Virus record (IMG/VR): IMGVR_UViG_3300048839_000271
Span: 1 to 25,211 of that record
Direction: 5' to 3' (one strand)
Length of the DNA stretch: 25,211 bases
Source of the DNA: a virus
The notes under the pieces are model-generated. The model had not been told where the DNA came from. It did no database searches and saw only the letters and a list, made by a program, of their open reading frames with translations. This document shows positions 1 to 7,110 of the stretch, in pieces (positions within the stretch are counted from its first letter, which is position 1; each line of letters starts with the position of its first letter). Position numbers and translations under genes: made by a program.

Positions 1-1
1 G

Positions 2-154
2 GCCACCGTGACCACCGCGGACGGGACCGGGTATGCCGGGCCGACCTGTGCGGTGAAGCTGGGGCTGCTGGCGCCGAAGGTGGCCAGGCCGCGGGTGGTC
101 GGCCGGACAGCGCGGCGGACGGTGGAATCCGGGCAGATGGAGCTGGTGGCGTGA
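2..154 (+). CDS. C-terminal end of an unidentified upstream gene (partial)
   Basis: An open frame enters from the left edge and ends at TGA 152-154, giving 50 residues that finish with GQMELVA. The piece is rich in Val, Ala and Arg and I recognise no motif in it. The stop overlaps the next start as TGATG, which suggests translational coupling and supports this being a real gene end. Its position just before a small helix-turn-helix protein and the terminase genes fits the end of an early or middle module, but the function cannot be told from this fragment. Confidence 0.5.
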   Translation, partial: ATVTTADGTGYAGPTCAVKLGLLAPKVARPRVVGRTARRTVESGQMELVA

Positions 155-411
155 TGGCCGGCGTGCAGAAGTCCGCCAAGGGCCGCTACTGCGCCCGCAA
201 CGACATGGGGCGCCCCATCGGGGAGACGCACCCCATGGCGAAGCTGTCCGACAAGCAGGTGGACCAGATGCACGCTCTGCGCGAGCAGGGCATGGGCGTG
301 TCGGCGATCGCCCGGCAGTTCAAGATCAGCAAATCCCAGGCATGGAAGATCCTGGAAGGCCACAGCCGCGGGCAATGGGCTGCGCGGTGGGTGTTTGAAG
401 AGGGGCAGTGA
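154..411 (+). CDS. Small helix-turn-helix DNA-binding protein
   Basis: An 85-residue protein. The N-terminal third is basic and ends in a GETHPMAKLSD stretch. Residues about 30-70 then form a helix-turn-helix of the resolvase/homing-nuclease-associated type (LSDKQVDQMHALREQGMGVSAIARQF followed by a recognition helix KISKSQAWKIL). Short proteins with this GE.HP.AKL pattern are common just before terminase genes in tailed phages; their role is not established. It may bind DNA near the packaging start or regulate the late genes (inference). I chose ATG 154, which overlaps the upstream stop, over GTG 151. The stop overlaps the start of the small terminase gene (TGATG), so the genes are probably coupled. 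No nuclease motif is visible. Confidence 0.75.
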   Translation: MAGVQKSAKGRYCARNDMGRPIGETHPMAKLSDKQVDQMHALREQGMGVSAIARQFKISKSQAWKILEGHSRGQWAARWVFEEGQ

Positions 412-848
412 TGGCCGGCAGGCCCAGCAAGTACCGCGACGAGTTCGCCGAGCAGGCGCGCAAGCTGTGCCAGCTAGGCGCGACCGCGCCCGATCTGGCG
501 AGCTTCTTCGGCGTCGCCGTGTCCACTGTGAAGCTGTGGCAGGTGCAGCACAAGGCGTTTTCGGACGCCCTAAAGGTCGGCAAGGCGACCGCGGACAAGC
601 TGGTCGAGCAGTCGCTGTTCCGCCGTGCGCTGGGCTATGAGCACGACGAGGTCGACATCCGGGTGGTCGGCACGAAGCTGGTGAAGACGCCGCTGCGCAA
701 GTACTACCCGCCCGACACGACCGCCTGCATCTTCTGGCTGAAGAACCGCAAGCCGAACGACTGGCGCGACAAGCAGGCCCTGGAGGTCGATGCCGGCAAG
801 GGGCTGGCCGAGGCCATCCTGGCGGCCCGCAAGCGCGCGAAGGCATGA
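411..848 (+). CDS. terS: Terminase small subunit
   Basis: A 145-residue protein that should recognise the packaging site and load phage DNA onto the large subunit. The N-terminus has the pattern typical of phage small terminases: GRPSKYRDEFAEQARKLCQLG, then a helix-turn-helix (TAPDLASFFGVAVSTVKLW). The hallmark C-terminal stretch YYPPDTTACIFWLKNRKPNDWRDK sits at about residues 102-125, followed by a basic helical tail. ATG 411 overlaps the previous stop, and the stop overlaps the start of the large subunit (ATGA 845-848), which is the usual terS-terL coupling. Length and neighbours are both typical. The exact packaging mode (cos or pac) cannot be decided from this sequence. Confidence 0.88.
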   Translation: MAGRPSKYRDEFAEQARKLCQLGATAPDLASFFGVAVSTVKLWQVQHKAFSDALKVGKATADKLVEQSLFRRALGYEHDEVDIRVVGTKLVKTPLRKYYPPDTTACIFWLKNRKPNDWRDKQALEVDAGKGLAEAILAARKRAKA

Positions 849-2395
849 CAGCCGACGATCTGGCCCTCGCCGAGGACATGGGCCGCTTCTACGCGGACCC
901 GCTCGGGTTCGTGATGTACGCGTTCCCGTGGGACAGCGACAGCAGCCTGCAGATCGTCCGGCTGCAGGAGCCCTGGGCGAGCCGTTTCGGCTGCGAGTTC
1001 GGGCCGGACGCATGGGCCTGCCAGTTCCTTGAAGACCTGGGCCGCGACGTGGCGGCGCGCGGCTTCGATGGCGTGACGCCTGTCGAGCCGATCCAGTATG
1101 CAGTGAGCAGCGGCCACGGCATCGGCAAGTCGGCCATGGCCGCATGGCTGACGCTGTGGATCATGAGCACCCGGCCGCACAGCCGCGGCGTGGTGACGGC
1201 CAACACCGGCGAGCAGCTGGCCTCGAAGACCTGGGCCGGCGTGTCGGCCTGGAAGTCCCGTTGCATCACCGGGCACTGGTTCGACATCACCACCGGCAAG
1301 GGGGCGATGAAGCTGGTGCACAAGCAGCACCCGGACACCTGGCGCGTCGACGCCCAGACCAGCCGCGAGGAGAACAGCGAATCGTTCGCCGGCCTGCACG
1401 CAGCCAACAGCACGCCCTGGTATCTGTTCGACGAGGCCTCGGCCATCCCGCCGAAAATCTGGGAGGTGGCCGAGGGCGGCAAGACCGACGGCGAGCCGAT
1501 GCACTTCGCGTTCGGCAACCCCACGCGGAACACCGGGAGTTTCGCCGAGTGCTTCGGCAAGAACCGGCATCGGTGGAACACGCGGCACATCGACAGCCGC
1601 AGCGTCCAGATCACGAACAAGGCCACGCTGCAGGCCTGGGTCGACGACTACGGCGAGGACAGCGACTTCGTGCGCATCCGCGTGCGCGGCATCTTCCCGC
1701 GCGCCAGCAGCCTGCAGTTCATCCCGCGCGACCTGGTGGACGTGGCCATGGGCCGGCAGCCGCAGACCACGCGCTGGCTGGGCCTGACGGCAGCCATCGG
1801 CGTGGACGTGGCTCGCTTCGGCGGCGACAACTCGGTGATCCGCACGCGGATCGGCCGCGACGGCGCGAGCATCAAGCCCAAGCGCTACAACGGTCTGAAC
1901 ACGATGCAGCTGGCCGCGCGCGTGGCCGAGCACATCAACCACCTGCGCGACCACTACGGCCTGAAGTCGGTCACGTTCGTGGACGGCGGCGGCATCGGCG
2001 CCGGCGTGGTCGACCGGCTGCGCCAGCTCGGCTATGAGGTGGTCGAGGTGCAGTTCGGCGGCAAGCCTAACGACGAGCGCAAGTACAAGAACAAGCGCGC
2101 CGAGATGTGGGGCGCGGTGAAGGACTGGCTGCCCGGCGGCATCCTCGACAAGGACGAGCAGCTGGCCACCGACCTGACGGCGGTCGAATACGGGTTCACG
2201 CCGAGCGACCAGATCCTGCTGGAGCGCAAGGAAGACATGAAGAAGCGCGGCCTGGCCAGCCCGGACGACGGCGACGCGTTGGCGCTGACCTTCGCGCAGC
2301 CGGTGCCGGAGTGGGCCGACCCAGGCGACATCCCGTCGGCCGGCGTGAGCCGCAGCCAGGTCCTGGATCACGACCCATACGCCGGCGTGCGCTGA
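845..2395 (+). CDS. terL: Terminase large subunit (ATPase and nuclease)
   Basis: A 516-residue packaging motor that docks on the portal, pumps DNA with ATP and cuts the concatemer. The N-terminal ATPase shows a Walker A loop GHGIGKS at residues 90-96, a Walker B LFDEAS at 194-199 with acidic D196/E197, and a coupling-type segment GNPTRNTG at 224-231. The C-terminal RNase H/RuvC-like nuclease has acidic residues in the expected places: D321 in GVDVARFGGD, D380 in VDGGGIG and D477 in DDGDALAL. All key residues are present, so it looks intact. The start overlaps terS by 4 bases. The gene is followed after 19 bases by the first copy of the repeated bipartite element at 2415-2450, which marks the end of the packaging module. 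Confidence 0.95.
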   Translation: MTADDLALAEDMGRFYADPLGFVMYAFPWDSDSSLQIVRLQEPWASRFGCEFGPDAWACQFLEDLGRDVAARGFDGVTPVEPIQYAVSSGHGIGKSAMAAWLTLWIMSTRPHSRGVVTANTGEQLASKTWAGVSAWKSRCITGHWFDITTGKGAMKLVHKQHPDTWRVDAQTSREENSESFAGLHAANSTPWYLFDEASAIPPKIWEVAEGGKTDGEPMHFAFGNPTRNTGSFAECFGKNRHRWNTRHIDSRSVQITNKATLQAWVDDYGEDSDFVRIRVRGIFPRASSLQFIPRDLVDVAMGRQPQTTRWLGLTAAIGVDVARFGGDNSVIRTRIGRDGASIKPKRYNGLNTMQLAARVAEHINHLRDHYGLKSVTFVDGGGIGAGVVDRLRQLGYEVVEVQFGGKPNDERKYKNKRAEMWGAVKDWLPGGILDKDEQLATDLTAVEYGFTPSDQILLERKEDMKKRGLASPDDGDALALTFAQPVPEWADPGDIPSAGVSRSQVLDHDPYAGVR

Positions 2396-2414
2396 GTCGT
2401 CCGTCGTCGTCGCG

Positions 2415-2450
2415 CGTTTCCTTGTGCGCCAGCCGGCGCAACAGACTGCC
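2415..2450 (+). promoter_or_regulatory. Bipartite boundary element, copy 1
   Basis: CGTTTCCTTGTGC at 2415-2427, 15 variable bases, then AGACTGCC at 2443-2450. Two further copies with the same blocks and the same 15-base gap occur at 7125 and 23447. This copy lies 19 bases after the terL stop and 5 bases before the next ATG, which has no Shine-Dalgarno sequence. The spacer region also forms a TGCGCC-AGCC-GGCGCA hairpin (2425-2440), but copy 2 has no equivalent, so the hairpin is probably not the conserved feature. The function is unknown; a promoter, an activator site or a module-exchange boundary are candidates. Confidence 0.7.
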
Positions 2451-2455
2451 GCCCC

Positions 2456-2716
2456 ATGTGCTCGGTCGGCAGCGCCAGCGACACCAGCCTGGCAGGTGGC
2501 GCCCCTCAATCGTCGGCCGCCGGTGGCCAGTCCATCGGCGGCGGCGGTAGCTCTGGCTCGACGGGTGGCGGCGGCGCCACCATGTTCGGCCGGCGCGGGA
2601 CGATCCTGACGGGCGGCGCTGGCGTGGGTGCGGCAGCGCCCACCGCGGCCGCATCGAGTGCGATCACCACCGGCGGAGGCCGTCGTCCTGGCGGCCCGCC
2701 CATGATGGAGCACTGA
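2456..2716 (+). CDS. Small Gly/Ser/Ala-rich protein with MCS start, paralog A
   Basis: An 86-residue low-complexity protein starting Met-Cys-Ser, with glycine runs (IGGGGSSGSTGGGG) and a segment RGTILTGGAGVG at about residues 47-58. The next gene encodes a shorter protein with the same MCS start and a similar GTLLTGTGGV segment, so the two look like paralogs. Small proteins of this kind are seen near portal genes in podoviruses and may be virion parts, but I cannot assign a role. The Cys at position 2 is not preceded by a signal peptide, so this is not a classic lipoprotein. No Shine-Dalgarno sequence precedes ATG 2456, which sits 5 bases after the repeated bipartite element. Confidence 0.65.
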   Translation: MCSVGSASDTSLAGGAPQSSAAGGQSIGGGGSSGSTGGGGATMFGRRGTILTGGAGVGAAAPTAAASSAITTGGGRRPGGPPMMEH

Positions 2717-2719
2717 CCC

Positions 2720-2908
2720 GTGTGCAGTTCCTCGCCCAACATCCAGCCGCCACCCCCGCCGGCCCAGGAGCAGAAGCAGCCCGACACCGCCGCGGTGAAG
2801 AAGAAGCGCCCGGCGGCCGCATCCGGCGGCGGCACGCTGCTGACCGGCACCGGCGGCGTGCAGCAGGGCTCGCTGAACACCGGCAGCACGACCCTGCTCG
2901 GCGGCTGA
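2720..2908 (+). CDS. Small Pro/Gly-rich protein with MCS start, paralog B
   Basis: A 62-residue protein starting MCSSSPN, then a proline run (QPPPPPAQ), a basic patch KKKRP and a C-terminal half with GTLLTGTGGV and a terminal STTLLGG. The GT.LTG..GV segment matches the upstream gene, which suggests a tandem duplication followed by divergence. I chose GTG 2720 because it has a GGAG motif 9 bases upstream (2707-2710) and gives the MCS start shared with its neighbour. An overlapping frame from GTG 2722 gives an arginine-rich product typical of a GC-rich shadow and was rejected. The position directly before the portal gene suggests a small virion or connector-associated protein; the function is unknown. 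Confidence 0.65.
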   Translation: MCSSSPNIQPPPPPAQEQKQPDTAAVKKKRPAAASGGGTLLTGTGGVQQGSLNTGSTTLLGG

Positions 2909-2921
2909 GCCGCGCCCGGCC

Positions 2922-4637
2922 GTGACCCCTGACGCCCGCACGCCGATCCAGCGCGCGCTGCACCGCAAGCAGCAGCTGTTCAACGAGCGCAGCTCGTGGA
3001 TGGAGCACTGGCGCGAGATCAGCAGGCTGCAGGCACCGCGCGCCGGGCGCTACGTGACGACCGACCGCAACAAGGGCGGCAAGAAGCACAACGACATCAT
3101 CGACAACACGGCGATCTTCGCAGCGCGCACGCTGCAGGCCGGGATGATGAGCGGCATGACCAGCCCGGCGCGGCCGTGGTTCCGCCTGGGCCTGGCCGAC
3201 AAGGACATGATGGAGGCGCCGGCGGTCAAGCACTGGCTGCACGAGACGGCCCAGCTGCTGCGCAACATCTTCGCGGCCAGCAACCTCTACAACGTGCTGC
3301 ACACCATGTACGGGGAGCTCGGCCTGTTCGGCACCGCTGCGACGGTGATGCTGCCGGACTACCAGAGCGTGATCCGCATGCAGGCGATGACGGTGGGCGA
3401 GTACATGATCGCCACCGACCACCGCGGCCGTGTCAACACGCTGTGCCGCGAGTTCCAGATGACCGCGGCGCAGATGGTCGAGCAGTTCGGCTACGACCGC
3501 TGCAGCCAAGCCGTGCGCAGCGCCTGGGACGCGCGCAACTTCGATTCGTGGTTCGACGTGGTGCACCTGATCGAGCCACGGGCCACGCGCAACCCGAAGA
3601 TGCTGGACGCCCGCAACATGGCATGGTCGTCGTGCTACTTCGAGCCGTCGCAGTCGGGCGGCGACTTCCTGCTGGAGACCGGATTCAAGCGCTTTCCGGC
3701 GCTGGTGCCGCGCTGGGACATCACAGGCAACGACATCTATGGCCAGAGCCCAGGCATGGAGTGCCTGGGCGACGTGAAGCAGCTGCAGCACCAGCAGCTG
3801 CGCAAGGGCCAGGGCATCGACTACCAAGTCAACCCGCCGCTGGTCGTGCCCAGCAGTTACGCCGAGAAGAAGTCGAGCCGGCTGCCGGGCGGGATCATGT
3901 ATGCCGACGGCGTGGGCGCCGATCGCACGATCCGCACGGCATTCGAGGTGCAGCTGAACCTGCAGCACCTGACGATGGACATCGAGGATGTGCGCGGCCG
4001 CATCCGGGCGGCCTACTACGCCGACCTGTTCCTGATGCTGGCCAACGACACGCGCAGCGGCATCACCGCCACCGAGGTGGCCGAGCGGCACGAGGAGAAG
4101 CTGCTCATGCTGGGCCCGGTGCTCGAGCGGCTGCACAACGAGCTGCTGAGCCCGCTGATCGACAACGCCTTCGACACCGCGGCCGAGGCCGGGATCATCC
4201 CGCCGGCGCCTCCCGAGATGGAGGGCATGGACATCGAGGTCGAGTACATCAGCACGCTGGCGCAGGCGCAGCGCATGGTGCAGGCGCAGAGCGCCGACCG
4301 GCTGGTCACGGCCGTGGGCAACATCGCCGCGGCTAAGGCCGATCCCGCGGTCTGGGACAAGGTCGACACCGACCAAGTGATCGACGACTACGCCGACATG
4401 CTGGGCGTGCCGCCGCGCTGGATCGTGAGCGACGACCAGGTGGCCGAGGTGCGCAGCGCGCGTGCGCAGGCGGCGGCCGCGCAGCAGGCGCAGATCGCGG
4501 CGGAGAGCATGACCAAGTCCGCGGCCAACGCCGCGCGCGTGCCCACGCAGGGCGGCGAGTCGACCATGGCCACGGACATCCTGAACATGTTCCAGGGCTA
4601 CAACAGCCCGTCAGCCATCGAGGTGGGCACCCTATGA
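2922..4637 (+). CDS. Portal protein (podovirus head-tail connector)
   Basis: A 571-residue protein matching the podovirus 'bacteriophage head to tail connecting protein' family (T7 gp8-like). It should form the ring at one capsid vertex through which DNA is packaged and ejected. The N-terminus carries the family's typical stretch: RSSWMEHWREISRLQAPRAGRY, then DNTAIFAARTLQAGMMSGMTSPARPWFRL at about residues 45-75. The C-terminal part is helical and ends in an Ala/Gln-rich segment (about 505-530), as expected for the crown/barrel region. GTG 2922 is the first start that includes the full N-terminus; no clear Shine-Dalgarno precedes it. The stop overlaps the next gene by ATGA. Length is normal and I see no damage. 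Confidence 0.93.
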   Translation: MTPDARTPIQRALHRKQQLFNERSSWMEHWREISRLQAPRAGRYVTTDRNKGGKKHNDIIDNTAIFAARTLQAGMMSGMTSPARPWFRLGLADKDMMEAPAVKHWLHETAQLLRNIFAASNLYNVLHTMYGELGLFGTAATVMLPDYQSVIRMQAMTVGEYMIATDHRGRVNTLCREFQMTAAQMVEQFGYDRCSQAVRSAWDARNFDSWFDVVHLIEPRATRNPKMLDARNMAWSSCYFEPSQSGGDFLLETGFKRFPALVPRWDITGNDIYGQSPGMECLGDVKQLQHQQLRKGQGIDYQVNPPLVVPSSYAEKKSSRLPGGIMYADGVGADRTIRTAFEVQLNLQHLTMDIEDVRGRIRAAYYADLFLMLANDTRSGITATEVAERHEEKLLMLGPVLERLHNELLSPLIDNAFDTAAEAGIIPPAPPEMEGMDIEVEYISTLAQAQRMVQAQSADRLVTAVGNIAAAKADPAVWDKVDTDQVIDDYADMLGVPPRWIVSDDQVAEVRSARAQAAAAQQAQIAAESMTKSAANAARVPTQGGESTMATDILNMFQGYNSPSAIEVGTL

Positions 4638-4867
4638 GCGTCGCAGCCGATCCCGCCTCGGGCGTGCAGACCGTGGCCCTGGACACGAACCTGACCCCGG
4701 TCAGCCGCGGCCTCTACGTGGGAGTGACCGGAGACATCGCCGTCATCGCGTCCGATGGCAGCACCGCCACCTTCACCAACGTGCCGGGCGGCACCGTGCT
4801 GCCCGTGCGCGTGCGTCGCGTCAACTCGTCGGGCACCACGGCCACCGGCCTGGTCGCCCTCTACTGA
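4634..4867 (+). CDS. Small protein resembling the GTA head-spike base protein
   Basis: A 77-residue beta-rich protein. The pattern SRGLYVGVTGDIAVIASDGSTATFTNVPGGTVLPVRVRRV...GTTATGLVALY fits the 'spike base protein, RCAP_Rcc01079 family', named after the base of the head spikes of the Rhodobacter capsulatus gene transfer agent. Homologs are scattered through tailed phages near head genes. By analogy it may sit on the capsid and anchor a fiber (inference). It starts by ATGA overlap with the portal stop, so it is coupled to portal translation. The LamG-repeat protein 1.2 kb downstream is a possible partner that could be displayed on such a base; nothing in the sequence proves this. Confidence 0.7.
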   Translation: MSVAADPASGVQTVALDTNLTPVSRGLYVGVTGDIAVIASDGSTATFTNVPGGTVLPVRVRRVNSSGTTATGLVALY

Positions 4868-4882
4868 CAGGAGAGCCACGGC

Positions 4883-5167
4883 ATGAGCAACTGGCTGAAC
4901 AAGATCCTCGGACGCGGCGAAGGCGCTGCTGATGCTGCGCCGGTGGCGCCATCGTCCTATGCGCCCACCGAGCCGGCCGTCGCGCCGATCGCCGACATCG
5001 ACCTGAGCCTGGATGTGCTGGTGGCCGAGAACCTGCGCCTCGGCGCGGAGATCGACCGCCTGCGCGAGCGGCGCAAGGCCCTGAAGCCGCTGATCGACCA
5101 GAAGGTGCGCGAGCGCGAGCAGGCCGCGCCACTGGGCCCCGGCAGCGCCGTCATCAAGGGGGAGTGA
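4883..5167 (+). CDS. Small coiled-coil protein of unknown function
   Basis: A 94-residue protein preceded by a good AGGAG Shine-Dalgarno (4869-4873), 9 bases before ATG 4883. It begins MSNWLNKILGRG, an amphipathic helix. A Pro/Ala linker follows, then a charged helix at about residues 45-82 (DVLVAENLRLGAEIDRLRERRKALKPLIDQKVREREQ) with a leucine heptad pattern that looks like a short coiled coil. The function is unknown. Its place between the portal and other small head-module genes suggests a minor virion or assembly protein. Its own stop lies 3 bases before the next start, inside that gene's Shine-Dalgarno region. Confidence 0.75.
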   Translation: MSNWLNKILGRGEGAADAAPVAPSSYAPTEPAVAPIADIDLSLDVLVAENLRLGAEIDRLRERRKALKPLIDQKVREREQAAPLGPGSAVIKGE

Positions 5168-5170
5168 CCC

Positions 5171-5593
5171 ATGGCTTCCGGCATCTACCACTCGTTCTTC
5201 GAGGACGTCTTCAAGGGCAACATCGACGTCGACACCGACACCTTCTACGGCATGGTGGTCGGTGCGTCCTACAGTTTCAACAAGGACAGCCACAACCGGC
5301 GCGACGACATCACCGACGAGGTGAGCGGCACCGGCTACACCGCCGGCGGCCAGGCCGTCACGCTGACGGTCAACTCCATCGACACGGCCAACGACCGCGT
5401 CGAGATCACGATCGCCAGCACCAGCTGGACAAGCTCGACGATCAGCGGCGCGCAGCAGCTCATCGTCTACAAGCGCCGCGGCGGCGCGTCCAGCGCCGAC
5501 GAGCTCGTGTGCTGCGTCGACAACGGCAGCACCGTCAGCACCACCAGCGGCACGCTGCAGGCCACCGCCAGCACGATTCGCGTGCAGAACTGA
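5171..5593 (+). CDS. Conserved small phage structural-type protein, function unknown
   Basis: A 140-residue beta-rich protein. The start ASGIYHSFFEDVFKGNIDVDTDTFYGMVV followed by a DEVSGTGYTAGGQAVTLTV segment is the arrangement of a widespread family of small phage proteins (N-terminal 'I/VY..F...L..G.IDL.TDT.K', then 'EV.GTGYTAGG'). These are usually annotated as hypothetical virion or head proteins; no biochemical role is known to me. The C-terminal half is Ser/Thr-rich (VSTTSGTLQATASTIRV). A strong AAGGGGGAG Shine-Dalgarno lies 6 bases before ATG 5171. It is placed between the coiled-coil protein and a low-GC gene within the head module. Confidence 0.78.
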   Translation: MASGIYHSFFEDVFKGNIDVDTDTFYGMVVGASYSFNKDSHNRRDDITDEVSGTGYTAGGQAVTLTVNSIDTANDRVEITIASTSWTSSTISGAQQLIVYKRRGGASSADELVCCVDNGSTVSTTSGTLQATASTIRVQN

Positions 5594-5604
5594 GGAGTAT
5601 CGAC

Positions 5605-6006
5605 ATGAAGCGCTGGGCCTTCACCAATCTGGTCCTGACCGAGGATCAAGAGCGCGTGCCGCTGGTGGCGCCGTACACCAACCCGGCCGATCCGACCGCA
5701 CCGAAGATGAATGTCTACAGCAACGACACCGAAGATCGGTGCGTATGCTTGTGCGCGTTCCCGAACCTCGCAGATGTCAGCGAAGACCCGAATGTCTTCG
5801 TCTTCCCTGACGTTCCGCTTGGCGTGCAGTGGTCGACCATTCCGCAGGTTGACCGAACCGCCATCGCAGCAAAGATCCGAGCCTTCGGGTTCGCCTTCCA
5901 GCCGCACGGAACCATGTCCATCAAGCAGGTGATCGAGCTGGCCGTGCACGAAGTGCAGCCCGTGGTCAACGTCGAAACCCAGGACATCTACGACCCCTAC
6001 GGCTGA
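5605..6006 (+). CDS. Unidentified protein, base composition unlike neighbours
   Basis: A 133-residue protein with start ATG 5605, 7 bases after a GAGGAG Shine-Dalgarno (5592-5597). I do not recognise the family. Its layout resembles small phage proteins with a short N-terminal strand (RWAFTNLVLTEDQERVPLVAPY), a middle segment about residue values (NVFVFPDVPLGVQW) and a C-terminal helix (DRTAIAAKIRAFGFAF). It ends in VNVETQDIYDPYG and has three Cys close together (RCVCLC at about 47-52), unusual for this window. Counted by eye, 5701-5820 is about 55% GC, while nearby coding DNA is often near 70% or above. This suggests recent acquisition from a different background, or different selection. The longer upstream extension of this frame overlaps the 5171 gene and lacks support. 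Confidence 0.75.
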   Translation: MKRWAFTNLVLTEDQERVPLVAPYTNPADPTAPKMNVYSNDTEDRCVCLCAFPNLADVSEDPNVFVFPDVPLGVQWSTIPQVDRTAIAAKIRAFGFAFQPHGTMSIKQVIELAVHEVQPVVNVETQDIYDPYG

Positions 6007-6015
6007 GGCTGACGG

Positions 6016-7110
6016 GTGGCGACTTTCTGGCGCGGGTTCGACGACCCGGACGGAATCAGCGACTGGACCGAGGTTCCACTAACGTCCGGCCACACCTATC
6101 CCGCGTGGTCGGTCGTCTCTACGAACCAGCTGCAGGCCACCAGCGCCAGCAGCCACAACACAGCCTTCGTCTGGGACGACATCGACGCGGATGGTGACCG
6201 CGACGACTTCGAGGTTTTGTGCCAGGTCTACGTCGATTCCACGTCGACGACTGCGCGCTACCTGGGCGGCCGGATTTCAACGTCAGGCAGCTCGCGCACA
6301 GGCTATGCCGTGCGCGTTCGGTCGAACTCGATCGACACGTACAGATTCAACGGGTCGACCTATACCGCCATCACCAATGGCGTATTCAGCGTCACCTCGG
6401 GGACCTGGTGCTGGGTGCGCTTTCGGGTCAACGGCTCGACGGTGCAGGCTCGCGTGTGGGCCGATGGAGATAGCGAGCCAGGCACCTGGCAGTGCAGCGC
6501 TACCGACACGACCTACGCGACGGCAGGTCACGTCGGGGCCATCAAGGGCGCCAACACCAGCACTCAGCTCTGGCGACGGTTCGGCGTTGGCACCAACGGC
6601 GACACGGCGCCGTCCAGCTCCGGCGGCACCGACGGCACGATCACCGGCGCCACGCTCACCGCCACGGCATCGCTGATCCCGGGCGCGCTTTCCGGCACCA
6701 GCAGCGCCACGATCGCCGGCACCACGATGACGGCCGCGGCCTCGCTGGTGCCTGGTGCGCTGCAGGCCGGCTCGACCATCGCCGGCCAGACGCTGAGCGC
6801 GACCGCGTCGCTGATCCCTGGCACGCTGATTGGCGAGGGCGGCGCCACGCTGGCCGGGCAGACCTTGAGCGCCACGGCTTCGCTCATCCCTGGCGAGCTG
6901 CAGTCCACCGGCAACGCCCAGGTGCTGGCCGGCACCACGCTGTCGGTGGCGTCCAGCATCATCGTCGGCGAGCTGCGCGCCGGCTCGACGCTGCCAGGCC
7001 AGACGCTGACGGCCTCGGCCTCTCTTATCCCCGGCGTCCTGTTCGACTCGTCGCTGACCTCTGGCCTGCGGCACTCCAAGCTGCACATGCGCATCGGCAT
7101 CGGTATTTGA
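6016..7110 (+). CDS. LamG/concanavalin-like protein with C-terminal short tandem repeats
   Basis: A 364-residue protein. Residues about 1-190 look like a LamG/concanavalin A-type beta sandwich, a fold often used for sugar binding: the order is WRGFDD.D...W, then FVWDDID..DFEVLCQVYVDS, GYAVRVRSNSIDTYRF, TWCWVRFRVNGSTVQARVW.DG and WRRFGVGTNGD. A Ser/Gly linker follows. Residues 209-342 then hold six copies of a 22-25 residue repeat of the form T(I/L)AGQTLSATASLIPG.L. A likely role is a surface or fiber-type virion protein that binds carbohydrate (inference from fold only). GTG 6016 has TGAGG 7 bases upstream and gives the full N-terminal strand. The second bipartite element lies 14 bases after the stop. 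Confidence 0.72.
   Translation: MATFWRGFDDPDGISDWTEVPLTSGHTYPAWSVVSTNQLQATSASSHNTAFVWDDIDADGDRDDFEVLCQVYVDSTSTTARYLGGRISTSGSSRTGYAVRVRSNSIDTYRFNGSTYTAITNGVFSVTSGTWCWVRFRVNGSTVQARVWADGDSEPGTWQCSATDTTYATAGHVGAIKGANTSTQLWRRFGVGTNGDTAPSSSGGTDGTITGATLTATASLIPGALSGTSSATIAGTTMTAAASLVPGALQAGSTIAGQTLSATASLIPGTLIGEGGATLAGQTLSATASLIPGELQSTGNAQVLAGTTLSVASSIIVGELRAGSTLPGQTLTASASLIPGVLFDSSLTSGLRHSKLHMRIGIGI
6640..7041 (+). repeat. Six in-frame repeats encoding TLAGQTLSATASLIPG-type units
   Basis: Six units start at codons 209, 233, 255, 279, 304 and 326 of the LamG-like gene (nucleotides 6640, 6712, 6778, 6850, 6925 and 6991), spaced 22-25 residues apart. Units 3 and 4 are almost identical in protein (AGQTLSATASLIPG); unit 5 is the most divergent (AGTTLSVASSIIVG). 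Alternating small hydrophobic and Thr/Ser residues suggest a beta-solenoid or shaft-like segment. The lack of exact DNA identity means these are old duplications rather than a fresh expansion. Confidence 0.85.

Noticed and set aside
2425-2440. Hairpin TGCGCC-AGCC-GGCGCA as a terminator after the large terminase
   Set aside because: No T-rich tail follows (ACAGACTGCC), and the hairpin overlaps the conserved element while copy 2 has no such stem.
2722-2925. Alternative frame from GTG 2722 overlapping the second small protein
   Set aside because: Product is Arg/His/Ala-rich without motif, whereas the 2720 frame has a Shine-Dalgarno sequence and a motif shared with its neighbour.
704-2983. Long minus-strand open frame of 759 codons opposite the terminase genes
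   Set aside because: It is the mirror of GC-rich coding DNA; the product is Arg/Ala/Val/Gly/His-rich with no motif, while the + strand encodes an intact terminase with all catalytic residues.
5164-5604. N-terminal extension of the 5605 gene back to 5164
   Set aside because: It overlaps the whole 5171 gene in another frame, is Arg/His-rich, and the internal ATG 5605 has a clear GAGGAG ribosome binding site.
5742-5754. CGTATGCTTGTGC resembles the first block of the bipartite element (11 of 13)
   Set aside because: It lies inside a gene and no second block occurs 15 bases downstream (GCAGATGT there). One such half match is expected by chance in 25 kb on two strands.
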